DNA of 64,000 nt, taken from the NCBI RefSeq assembly GCF_001816165.1, contig NZ_MDZC01000017.1, forward strand, positions 48,198 through 112,197. Direction: 5' to 3'. The DNA comes from Hymenobacter glacialis (lineage in GTDB: Bacteria > Bacteroidota > Bacteroidia > Cytophagales > Hymenobacteraceae). The position numbers and the translations under genes are program-made. The notes under the pieces are model-generated. The model was not told where the DNA came from. It worked only from the letters and a program-made list of their open reading frames with translations, and did no database searches. This document shows, piece after piece, positions 33,974 through 41,211 of the stretch. Position 1 is the first letter of the stretch, and each line of letters starts with the position of its first letter.

Positions 33974-34924
33974 CTACCGGCCCGGCGCAGGAATAGCGGG
34001 AATGTTGGTATCCGAAATCAGGTAAAGCGGCCGTTGGCGCACATTGGCCGAGAGCCGGGCCATGTACTCGCCGATGATGCCCACCGAGATAAGCTGCACC
34101 CCGCCCAAAAACAGTATGCTTACCATCAGCGACGGCCAACCCGGCTGGTAGTCATGGGTCACGAAGCGCGAATACAGCGTATAAATGCCCACCAAAAAAG
34201 CAACGCCTGACACCACGAATCCGCCAATGGTGGCGGCTTTGAGTGGCACATCCGAAAAAGCGGTAATGCCGTCCAGCGCCAAGCGTATCATTTTGCGGTA
34301 AGTGTAGCCGGTTTCGCCGCCAGCCCGCTCCGCCCGGTCGTACTCTACGAACGTTTGGCGATAGCCAATCCACGAAATCTGGCCCCTGATGAATTTATTC
34401 TGCTCGGGCATGAGCCGCAGCCCTTCGACTACTTTGCGCGAAATGATGCGGAAATCGCCGGTATCGACGGGAATGGAAATGTGGGTGATGCTGGCCAGCA
34501 CGCGGTAAAACAGGCGGGCGGTAATTTTTTTGGCCACGCTGTCGCCCTGGCGGGAACGCCGTTTGGCGTACACTACTTCGTACCCCTCGCGCATTTTCTG
34601 GTACAGTTGCGGGATGAGCTCGGGCGGGTCCTGCAGGTCGGCGTCGATGATAACCACAACCTCGCCCGCGGCCCGGTCCAGCCCCGCCGTCACGGCGATT
34701 TGGTGGCCGAAATTGCGGCTGAAGTCAATGTAGCGCACCCGTTCGTCGCGGGCAGCCAGGTTCAGCAACAACGGCAGCGACTGGTCGCGCGAGCCGTCGT
34801 TGACGAAAACCAACTCGAAGCCCCCGGGCAGGGCCATGGGCTCCAGCACCGCCAGCAGGCGTTGGTAGAGCTCGCCAATGTTGGCTTCTTCGTTGTAAAT
34901 GGGGATGATGACGGACAGCTCCAC
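33974..34924 (-). CDS. Polyprenyl-phosphate sugar synthase, GT2 family (DPMS/GtrB-like)
   Basis: A 316-residue GT2 enzyme with two C-terminal membrane helices (AATIGGFVVSGVAFLVGIYTL and SLMVSILFLGGVQLISVGIIG). The N-terminus SVIIPIYNEEANIGELYQRL, FVNDGSRDQS and IDADLQDPPELIP give the nucleotide-sugar and DxD metal sites. DTGDFRIISRKV and the Q-x-x-[W/F] region are typical of GtrB and DPM synthases. It would load a sugar from a nucleotide donor onto undecaprenyl phosphate for use by GT-C enzymes on the other side of the membrane. A methyltransferase gene lies upstream and a GT-C-like protein gene beyond it. Confidence 0.92.
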   Translation of the reverse strand: MELSVIIPIYNEEANIGELYQRLLAVLEPMALPGGFELVFVNDGSRDQSLPLLLNLAARDERVRYIDFSRNFGHQIAVTAGLDRAAGEVVVIIDADLQDPPELIPQLYQKMREGYEVVYAKRRSRQGDSVAKKITARLFYRVLASITHISIPVDTGDFRIISRKVVEGLRLMPEQNKFIRGQISWIGYRQTFVEYDRAERAGGETGYTYRKMIRLALDGITAFSDVPLKAATIGGFVVSGVAFLVGIYTLYSRFVTHDYQPGWPSLMVSILFLGGVQLISVGIIGEYMARLSANVRQRPLYLISDTNIPAIPAPGR

Positions 34925-34960
34925 GCGGGCTAGTAGGGGGTCAGGCCCGGAGGAAAGGCA

Positions 34961-35719
34961 TCAGGCCGGCTTCTGAGCCAACGCAAACACACTTACACCC
35001 AAAGGCAGGTTGAAGTAACGCAACAAGCGGTTTTCGGCTTTCACCCACAGCAGCAACAGGGTGTTGGCGGGGCCGGCAAAATGATGCAGGTCGCCGGTAG
35101 CCCCGGCCTTGGGCTCGGATGAGGCCGGGCCGGCCAGGAGCCGACGCCCCAGCCGCAGAGCGGCGGTAGGGAAATACATGGCCGCATTCCAGAACGAGCT
35201 GCGCTGGGCGCGCAAGCCGGCTTGGGTGAGGGCCGCAACCAGCCCGTGACGGGAATAGCGGCGGAAGTGGTGGTTCACCACGTCGTGCTCGCTCCAGAGG
35301 TAGGCGTGGGCGGGCACAAATACCAGCAGCTGGCCGCCCGGCTTGAGCACCCGCGCCCACTCGCGCAAGGCCTTGCCTTCGTCGCCGATGTGCTCGAGCA
35401 CATCGGAGGCAATAACCAGGTCGAACCGGGCATCGCCGAATTCCAAAGCCGCGCCGTCCATTACCGAAACATGGGGCACGCCGCGAGCTTGAGCCAGCTC
35501 AATGGCGGGCTCGCTCACGTCGATGCCCGTGATATCGGTGTAGCCCGCGGTACGTAAGCGCTGCATCAGGGGGCCGCCGGAACAGCCAATTTCCAGTATG
35601 GCGGCGGAAGCGGACAGGTTCAAGCTCTTGACCAGGTCGTACACCGCGTCGCGGCGGCTGGCAAACCACCAGTGCTGCTCTTCCAGCTGGTGGTATTTGG
35701 CTTCATAAGTTAAGTCCAT
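34961..35719 (-). CDS. Class I SAM-dependent methyltransferase
   Basis: A 252-residue methyltransferase from the ATG at 35719 (MDLTYEAKYHQLEEQHWWFASRR). The SAM site is ILEIGCSGGPLMQRL, followed by TGIDVSEPAIELA, and the catalytic core FDLVIASDVLEHIGDEGKAL. The N-terminal EQHWWF motif is common in methyltransferases of polysaccharide clusters. The C-terminal hydrophobic stretches resemble membrane association. Context suggests methylation of a lipid-linked sugar or surface glycan; the substrate is not determined. A TACTTTTG element ends 6 bases before the ATG. Confidence 0.85.
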   Translation of the reverse strand: MDLTYEAKYHQLEEQHWWFASRRDAVYDLVKSLNLSASAAILEIGCSGGPLMQRLRTAGYTDITGIDVSEPAIELAQARGVPHVSVMDGAALEFGDARFDLVIASDVLEHIGDEGKALREWARVLKPGGQLLVFVPAHAYLWSEHDVVNHHFRRYSRHGLVAALTQAGLRAQRSSFWNAAMYFPTAALRLGRRLLAGPASSEPKAGATGDLHHFAGPANTLLLLWVKAENRLLRYFNLPLGVSVFALAQKPA

Positions 35720-35725
35720 GCCGGG

Positions 35726-35733
35726 CAAAAGTA
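35726..35733 (-). promoter_or_regulatory. -7 element TACTTTTG upstream of the methyltransferase
   Basis: An exact TAnnTTTG match 6 bases before the ATG at 35719. A transcript starting a few bases downstream would be leaderless or nearly so. Confidence 0.55.
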
Positions 35734-35831
35734 CACAATTTGGATTACCACCTGCTTTCTTAATCCCACCTTAAAATGTGGAGAAACCAGCCATTTCAGT
35801 CCGGCCATGCATTATTCAGAAACATTGATTA

Positions 35832-38138
35832 TCAAGGAGTCAGCGAATAGGTGTTTTTCACCAGTCGGCGCTGCTTGCCTTCGCCCACGTAGTAATACAC
35901 GTCGGTGTTCACGGGGCGAATCAGCAGGTCGTCGGCCAGCAGGTCGCGGGTTTCATAAAGCACTTCCAGACGCGTCACGCCGGGCAGCAGCCGGAAGGGC
36001 ACCACTACGCGCACCCACCCATTCAGTACTTCTGTGGTCTTGCGGCCGTCCACTACCGACTCGCCCACCTGACCTTTGGCGTCGTAGAGCTTGACGCGCA
36101 TGTTGCCGTAGCCATAGTCGGACTTGCCATTTATCCAGACCGAGGCCTCGTAGCGGCCGGTATCAGCCGGCGCGGGCACGGGCCCATCGTAGAGCGTGGA
36201 GAACCCGTCCTTGGCTTGGTACCAGGCACCGGGGCTCAGGCGCCCACGACGGTCGGCTGCTTTATCGAAGGATTCGACCAACACGCCGGCGGAAGTAGTG
36301 GCCTGGAGCCCACCCGCGCGCACCGGCAGCATGGGCAGCAGGGCCGCGGCAGTGGCACGCTCCTGGGCCAGGGCGGTGGCGGCCAGGGCGGCAATGGGCA
36401 GCTCGTAGAGCGCGGCTTCGGGCGCCTGCACGATTAGCCTGGCCAGGCCCACGAGGCGCTGCTCGGCCTCGGTGAGGTAGTCGGGCGTGACAAGCAGCAG
36501 CAGGGGCTTGTTGTTAGGAAAATGAGCCAACAGCTCCTTGGGCACTAGGGGGCTGCTCAGCAGCTGGATGTGCTGCATGGCCTGGCCCACCGAGGCGCGC
36601 GACACGTAAGTGGCCAGTAGCGGCAAGCCGCTGATAGCCGACGCTTTGTCGGCCTGATAAATGGAATTGCTGCTGCCGCTGAGGTCGAACTTGTCGGTAC
36701 CCATGTTGTAATAAGGCAGTGGCATGATGGCCTGAAATTCGGACACGCTGCGGTTGGCCCAGGTGAGGCGGGCCAGCACGCTGGTGCTGGGGTCGAGGAA
36801 GTCGTGGGCGCCGGTGCCCATCATCACCTGGTCGGCTTTGGTGGAAACCTGTAGCCAGGCCTCGGTGGCCCACAACAGCAGCAAGGGCGCGCCCAGCCAG
36901 GCCAGCTGGGGCCGACCGCGGCGGCGCAGGTAGCGCCACCACCGGTACAGGGCATAGGCCGCGTAGGTGGTGGCCACGTAATAAAACGGCCAGGCAAAAC
37001 GCCCCAGCGAGCGAAACTGCTTCACCGGCCCGGAATGGTCGGTGACCCACGAAAACCACTCCCATTTAAAAGGAATGCCAAAAGCCAGCACCAGCAGCAG
37101 CGTGGCCGCCCACAGCCCAGTGCGCAAGTGCAGCGGCAGGGCCGGCCGCCACAGCCGCTGCCATTGGCGCCGCCGCACCACCGCCACCACACCCAGCACC
37201 ACCGACGCCAGCAGCGTGGCCGTGGCTACGAGCCCGATGTAGGAAAAACCTTCGTCGTTGTAGTCATCGCTGGGCCAGGTGGCGCGCCACCAGTCGTGCA
37301 GCGGCCCCAGCACAGGCGTAAACACGGTGCGCAGCGTGGACAGGTACACGGTGAGGCCGTAGGGGTTCGGCGGCCGGTCGGCGACGTGGTCGGTGGCCCA
37401 TATATAGCCCCGGAACAGCAGCAGCGGCAGCAGCGCCGCCAGCAGCATGCGCCCCAGCCAGGGCCGCATGCGCGGCTGCTGCCAGGCCAGCACCAGCACG
37501 TGCCCCAGCAGAAAGAAACAGCCGCAGGCCAGGAAATACAGCATCACGGCGCCAGTCAGGATGCTGCACAGGCCAAACAACACGTACCAGCGCCACGCGC
37601 GTGGCGTCTCCTGGATGCGGATGATGCAGTACCAGAGCATGGGCACGAAGCAGGCATAGCTCAAGGACACGTGGCCGTCGAGCCGAAGCACCTGCGGAGC
37701 CATGAATCCAATGAGCAGGGCCAGCACCCCAGCGTAGAGCACCGGCAGCCGGGTGCGGCGCAGAATGGCGTACATCACCACCGGCGTGACCACCAGCGAG
37801 GACAGGGCCAGCATGTTGGTAATGCCCACGGTGTAGCGCCCCACGGGCAGCCCCAGCCGCTCCAGCAGCGCCATGACCGCGGCGATGAGCGGCTGCAGGT
37901 TGGGGTAGTTGAAATGCTCCCCAAACGGGTAGTTCATGCCCGTGAAGCGGTTGCCGGAGTCGTGCAGGGTGTAGAACGCGGTGGCGTAGTAGCTCTGCAG
38001 CGCATCGCCGCCCGCCTTAAAGAAGTAGTTGTTGGGGTGGGCCAGCACGGGGCCGAACAGCACGACGAGCAGGATGGTGGCCGCCAGGGCCACGCCACCC
38101 ATGCCCCACCAGTGGGCGTTGCGGAAGGTCAAATTCAT
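35832..38138 (-). CDS. Multi-spanning GT-C-like membrane protein with C-terminal beta-sandwich
   Basis: From the ATG at 38138 (MNLTFRNAHWWGMGG) this has 768 residues. About 12 membrane helices cover residues 10-470, then a large periplasmic part. The first loop contains FFKAGGDALQSYYA and NYPFGEHFNYPNLQP, in the position where GT-C glycosyltransferases keep acidic catalytic residues. The last 130 residues read as a carbohydrate-binding-like beta-sandwich (GRYEASVWINGKSDYGYGNMRVKLYD...WVRVVVPF...LLADDLLIRP). The same ending pattern occurs in the two lipoproteins and in the membrane protein at 41212. It probably transfers a sugar from polyprenyl phosphate; acceptor unknown. Confidence 0.78.
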   Translation of the reverse strand: MNLTFRNAHWWGMGGVALAATILLVVLFGPVLAHPNNYFFKAGGDALQSYYATAFYTLHDSGNRFTGMNYPFGEHFNYPNLQPLIAAVMALLERLGLPVGRYTVGITNMLALSSLVVTPVVMYAILRRTRLPVLYAGVLALLIGFMAPQVLRLDGHVSLSYACFVPMLWYCIIRIQETPRAWRWYVLFGLCSILTGAVMLYFLACGCFFLLGHVLVLAWQQPRMRPWLGRMLLAALLPLLLFRGYIWATDHVADRPPNPYGLTVYLSTLRTVFTPVLGPLHDWWRATWPSDDYNDEGFSYIGLVATATLLASVVLGVVAVVRRRQWQRLWRPALPLHLRTGLWAATLLLVLAFGIPFKWEWFSWVTDHSGPVKQFRSLGRFAWPFYYVATTYAAYALYRWWRYLRRRGRPQLAWLGAPLLLLWATEAWLQVSTKADQVMMGTGAHDFLDPSTSVLARLTWANRSVSEFQAIMPLPYYNMGTDKFDLSGSSNSIYQADKASAISGLPLLATYVSRASVGQAMQHIQLLSSPLVPKELLAHFPNNKPLLLLVTPDYLTEAEQRLVGLARLIVQAPEAALYELPIAALAATALAQERATAAALLPMLPVRAGGLQATTSAGVLVESFDKAADRRGRLSPGAWYQAKDGFSTLYDGPVPAPADTGRYEASVWINGKSDYGYGNMRVKLYDAKGQVGESVVDGRKTTEVLNGWVRVVVPFRLLPGVTRLEVLYETRDLLADDLLIRPVNTDVYYYVGEGKQRRLVKNTYSLTP

Positions 38139-38316
38139 GCAGGCAGAAGGCAACGGGTGAAGCACCCGGAAGAAGTCAGATTGGTCATGGAAGCACACCG
38201 CCGCTCGGCGGCGGTTTTTACCGCTTTCAAAACTACGGCTCAATTCAGGAGTGCGCGCCGCTACCCCGGGCACTATCGTCGGGCGTGGCGCCGGTTCACC
38301 AACCCGACGAATAGAC

Positions 38317-38324
38317 TAGTTTTG
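38317..38324 (+). promoter_or_regulatory. -7 element TAGTTTTG upstream of the lipoprotein pair
   Basis: An exact TAnnTTTG match 35 bases before the ATG at 38360. It would drive both overlapping lipoprotein genes. Confidence 0.5.
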
Positions 38325-38359
38325 TTCTTATCTATTCGCGATTCTCAACTACTTACCTA

Positions 38360-38911
38360 ATGGGGAAACATCTTCTCAGCTCCTTTGGCCTGCTGGCCGG
38401 AACCTGCCTGCTCCTGGCCTCCTGCGCGGGCAAGGACGACAATGTGAAAGGCAACCTAGTGACCCGCAACGACTTTGAAGCCGTGCTGGGCTGGGGCGGC
38501 AACGCCGACGTGAGCGTGACCAGCGAGAAGGCACACTCCGGCAAGTACTCGGTGAAGGTGGGCCCCCAGAACGAGTACGGCTACACCTACGTGAACACGC
38601 TTGGCAACATGAGCACGGCCAAAACCAAATCCATTACCCTTTCGGCGTGGGTGTGGATGCCCAACAACCAGCAGGCTGCCACCCTGGCGCTGTCGGTCAC
38701 CCGCTCGCCGGAGCAGGGCACCTCCGTGTTCTACGGCGGTATCGACCTGACCAAGGCCGTGACCAAGTACAACACTTGGCAGAAAGTATCGCAGACGTTT
38801 ACCATGCCCGACTCGGTACAGTCCACGAACCAGCTGAAGTGCTACTTGTGGCGCACGGCGACCAACGAAAACGTGTATGCCGACGACATCACCATCAGTG
38901 TCAACGACTAG
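38360..38911 (+). CDS. Lipoprotein with carbohydrate-binding-like beta-sandwich, first of a tandem pair
   Basis: A 183-residue lipoprotein (signal MGKHLLSSFGLLAGTCLLLASC, lipobox LLASC). The mature part is one beta-sandwich: NDFEAVLGWGGN, AHSGKYSVKVG, ITLSAWVWMPN, TWQKVSQTFTMPD, LKCYLWRTATNENVYADDITI. The order of these blocks is that of family 4/9-like carbohydrate-binding modules, ending in the ADD(I) strand. No catalytic domain is attached. The next gene starts inside its end and encodes a paralogue. A function in holding surface glycan is inferred. Confidence 0.78.
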   Translation: MGKHLLSSFGLLAGTCLLLASCAGKDDNVKGNLVTRNDFEAVLGWGGNADVSVTSEKAHSGKYSVKVGPQNEYGYTYVNTLGNMSTAKTKSITLSAWVWMPNNQQAATLALSVTRSPEQGTSVFYGGIDLTKAVTKYNTWQKVSQTFTMPDSVQSTNQLKCYLWRTATNENVYADDITISVND

Positions 38912-39446
38912 GCTGCGGCGGCTGGCGGCGGTGGCCGGGACCTCGCTGCTGGCCGCCTGCTCCTCGAATGAGGCCGGCCGCTGGGTGGGCGACTACGTGA
39001 CCGCCAACGACTTTGAGGCCCTGCGCGGCTGGGGCGTTGATGCCAATTCCCTCACCCGCGACCACGCCCACTCCGGGCAGTATGCCACCTTCGTGAACGC
39101 CGAGCGCGAGTACGGCCTCACCTTCGACATGCCCCTTAACCAGGCCAGCGTGCACCCCCTCAAGGGCGTGGCTGTGGAGGCCTGGGTGTACCTGCCCACG
39201 CCGCAGGCCGCCGCCTCGCTGGAAGTGCAGGTGCAGCTGCCCGGCACCGAAAACCGCCAGGCTTTTGCTGGCAGCATCAAGCTGGCCGACCAGGTGAAGG
39301 AAGGCGCAAAGTGGACCCGCGTGCGCCAGGAATTCGCCTTTCCGGCCGGCCTGCCCGACGAGGCGCACCTGCGCATTTTTCTGTGGCGCAACGCCAGCAG
39401 CCTACCAGTGTACCTCGACGATTTGAAGGTGAAAGCCCTTGAATAA
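38877..39446 (+). CDS. Lipoprotein with carbohydrate-binding-like beta-sandwich, second of a tandem pair
   Basis: Up to 189 residues, with lipobox LLAAC. It is a paralogue of the preceding protein: NDFEALRGWG, AHSGQYATFVN, VAVEAWVYLP, WTRVRQEFAFP, LRIFLWRNASSLPVYLDDLKV. The ATG at 38877 overlaps the previous gene by 35 bases; a GTG at 38898 would reduce the overlap to 14 bases and still leave a good signal peptide (STTRLRRLAAVAGTSLLAAC). The tight overlap implies coupled translation. Sequence similarity between the two is moderate, so the duplication is old. Confidence 0.78.
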   Translation: MPTTSPSVSTTRLRRLAAVAGTSLLAACSSNEAGRWVGDYVTANDFEALRGWGVDANSLTRDHAHSGQYATFVNAEREYGLTFDMPLNQASVHPLKGVAVEAWVYLPTPQAAASLEVQVQLPGTENRQAFAGSIKLADQVKEGAKWTRVRQEFAFPAGLPDEAHLRIFLWRNASSLPVYLDDLKVKALE

Positions 39447-39490
39447 GCGGCTGCGCCGAAGCCGCTGGAACTTGAAATCGAATACACCCG

Positions 39491-39586
39491 AACGTCATGC
39501 TGAGCGCAGCCGAAGCATCTCTACCGTGGAAGTAATCAATTTTACTATTGCGGTAGAGATGCTTCGGCTGCGCTCAGCATGACGTT
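39491..39586. repeat. Hairpin repeat family A, copy 3 (perfect 36-base arms)
   Basis: The left arm 39491-39526 and right arm 39551-39586 are exact reverse complements (AACGTCATGCTGAGCGCAGC... ), with an AT-rich 24-base spacer. Confidence 0.95.
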
Positions 39587-39597
39587 CGATTTGATTC

Positions 39598-41028
39598 ATG
39601 CCGTTCAACCTTTCCCTCCCCTTACAACCTCCCCTGCCGATGCGCTTCCTCCCTACTGCGGCTCCGACCAGCTGGTTCCAGCGTGCCTGGCTGTGGCAGG
39701 CCGGCGTCTACCTGAGCTTTTGGGTGGAGCTGCGGCTGTTTACGGACCTGCGGCTGCACTACGGGCCGCTGTGGAACCCGGTGCTGTTCTACGCTTCGTC
39801 GCTGCTGCTGTGCGTGTTTGCGGGGCTGTATTGGCTCGACCGGCCCGTGGCCCCGCCCGACCCGCTGCAAGCCAACCGGCGCTTCCCGCTGGTGTGGGTG
39901 GGGCTGGTGCTGGGGGCGGTGCAGGTGCTGTACGCGCAGGCGCCGGTGATTGCCTCTCGTGCCATCGACGTGCGTTCGTCGGATATTATTCCGATTCTGC
40001 AGGCGTACGTGGCGCGGTTTCGCAGCGGCGAGGTAGTGTACCGCTACCTCACCACCCTGCCCTACCCGCTGTTTCCCAACCACTTGCCTATGCAATGGCT
40101 ACCCTACGTGCCCGCCGATGAGCTGGGCATCGACTACCGGTGGTGGGCCATGGGCATTCTGCTGCTGCTGGGGTTTGGGGCATACCAATTCACGCTGGCC
40201 CGGCAGCCGCTCTCCTGGCTGGGCTTCGCTCTGAAAGTGGCGCTGCCTTCCTACGTGCTCTACCGCCTCATCACCCGGGACGGCGAGCTGTATGCCCATC
40301 CCGTGGAACCCACCATTATTGCGTACTACTGCGTACTGGCGGCCAGCGTGCTGAGCCGTTCGGCGCTGCTTCAGGCTCTTGGCCTGGTGCTGTGTTTGCT
40401 CTCGCGGTATTCGGTGGTGTTCTGGGTGCCGTTTTACCTGTGGGTGTTGTGGCGCGAGGCCGGACGGCGGCACGCCATTGCGGTGGCGGCGCTGGTGCTG
40501 GCGGGCATAGTGGGCATTTACGTGGTACCGTTTCTGAGCAAAGACTGGACGATTTTCACCCACGCCCTGAGCGAGTACCGCATTGCCACGCTGGGTGAAT
40601 GGAGCCGCACCGACGGCCTTGACGGCCACCCGCCCCAGCTTTTTGCGGGCGTGGGCCTGGCATCCTGGTTCTACACCTACGGCCCCGCCGACATCGCCGC
40701 CCGCATCGGCCTGCTCCAGAAGGCGCACGTGCTGCTCTCGCTGGGCGCCGTGCTGCTGGCCGCGGGCCTCTACCACCGCCTGCGCCTGCGCTTCGACTAC
40801 CGCCTGTTCGCGCTCATCGCCCTGAAGTTTTACCTGGCCACGTTTTACGCCTTCATTCAGATTCCCTACCCCTACCTCACGTCGCTGGGCTTGTTCATTT
40901 CGGTGTTTGTGGTGATGATGACAGGGGCGGGGCAGCGGATAACAGTTCCGGTATCAGCCCAAAAAGAACGTAGAGAACGTCATGCTGAGCTTGCCGAAGC
41001 ATCTCTACCATGCCACCTCACCCCCTGA
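39598..41028 (+). CDS. Multi-spanning GT-C-like membrane protein
   Basis: A protein of 476 residues with about 10-11 hydrophobic helices. The first loops contain SRAIDVRSSDIIPILQAYVARF, placing acidic residues where GT-C enzymes have them, and a YPLFPNHLPMQW segment. It lies between the lipoprotein pair and another membrane protein of similar type, all on the plus strand. The last 17 residues ([17 protein letters not shown]) are encoded by a family-A repeat arm running into a family-B hairpin, which provides the stop codon, so the original C-terminus was probably different. An ATG at 39640 is an alternative start. Confidence 0.75.
   Translation: MPFNLSLPLQPPLPMRFLPTAAPTSWFQRAWLWQAGVYLSFWVELRLFTDLRLHYGPLWNPVLFYASSLLLCVFAGLYWLDRPVAPPDPLQANRRFPLVWVGLVLGAVQVLYAQAPVIASRAIDVRSSDIIPILQAYVARFRSGEVVYRYLTTLPYPLFPNHLPMQWLPYVPADELGIDYRWWAMGILLLLGFGAYQFTLARQPLSWLGFALKVALPSYVLYRLITRDGELYAHPVEPTIIAYYCVLAASVLSRSALLQALGLVLCLLSRYSVVFWVPFYLWVLWREAGRRHAIAVAALVLAGIVGIYVVPFLSKDWTIFTHALSEYRIATLGEWSRTDGLDGHPPQLFAGVGLASWFYTYGPADIAARIGLLQKAHVLLSLGAVLLAAGLYHRLRLRFDYRLFALIALKFYLATFYAFIQIPYPYLTSLGLFISVFVVMMTGAGQRITVPVSAQKERRERHAELAEASLPCHLTP
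40976..41010 (+). repeat. Hairpin repeat family A, copy 4 (left arm only)
   Basis: AACGTCATGCTGAGCTTGCC... as in the other left arms, then the sequence enters the large family-B hairpin. A degraded right-arm trace (CGCTCAGCACAACG) appears after that hairpin at about 41152-41165. Confidence 0.75.
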
Positions 41029-41149
41029 CCCCCTCTCCAAAAAAGAGGGGGCACCGGTCATGCTCCTGATGAGCTTGGCGATGGATTCTTCCTCACGAAC
41101 CGGTGCCCCCTCTTTTTTGAAGAGGGGGTCAGGGGGTGAGGTGGCATGG
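41008..41149. repeat. Large hairpin (family B, copy 2), 51-base arms
   Basis: The arms 41008-41058 and 41099-41149 are reverse complements with one mismatch in 51. Each arm contains its own small CCCCTC...AAAAAAGAGGGG stem. The loop is 40 bases. The stop codon of the preceding gene (41026-41028) lies in the left arm. Confidence 0.92.
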
Positions 41150-41211
41150 CCGCGCTCAGCACAACGGCCTAACAGCGTTATCATTCCTCGCGGATACCCT
41201 ATCCTCATTCC

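Noticed and set aside
37035..38360. 441-codon plus-strand frame opposite the membrane protein at 35832
   Set aside because: It is rich in His, Gln and Arg as expected for the complement of a Leu/Ala/Trp-rich membrane protein, with no hydrophobic core.
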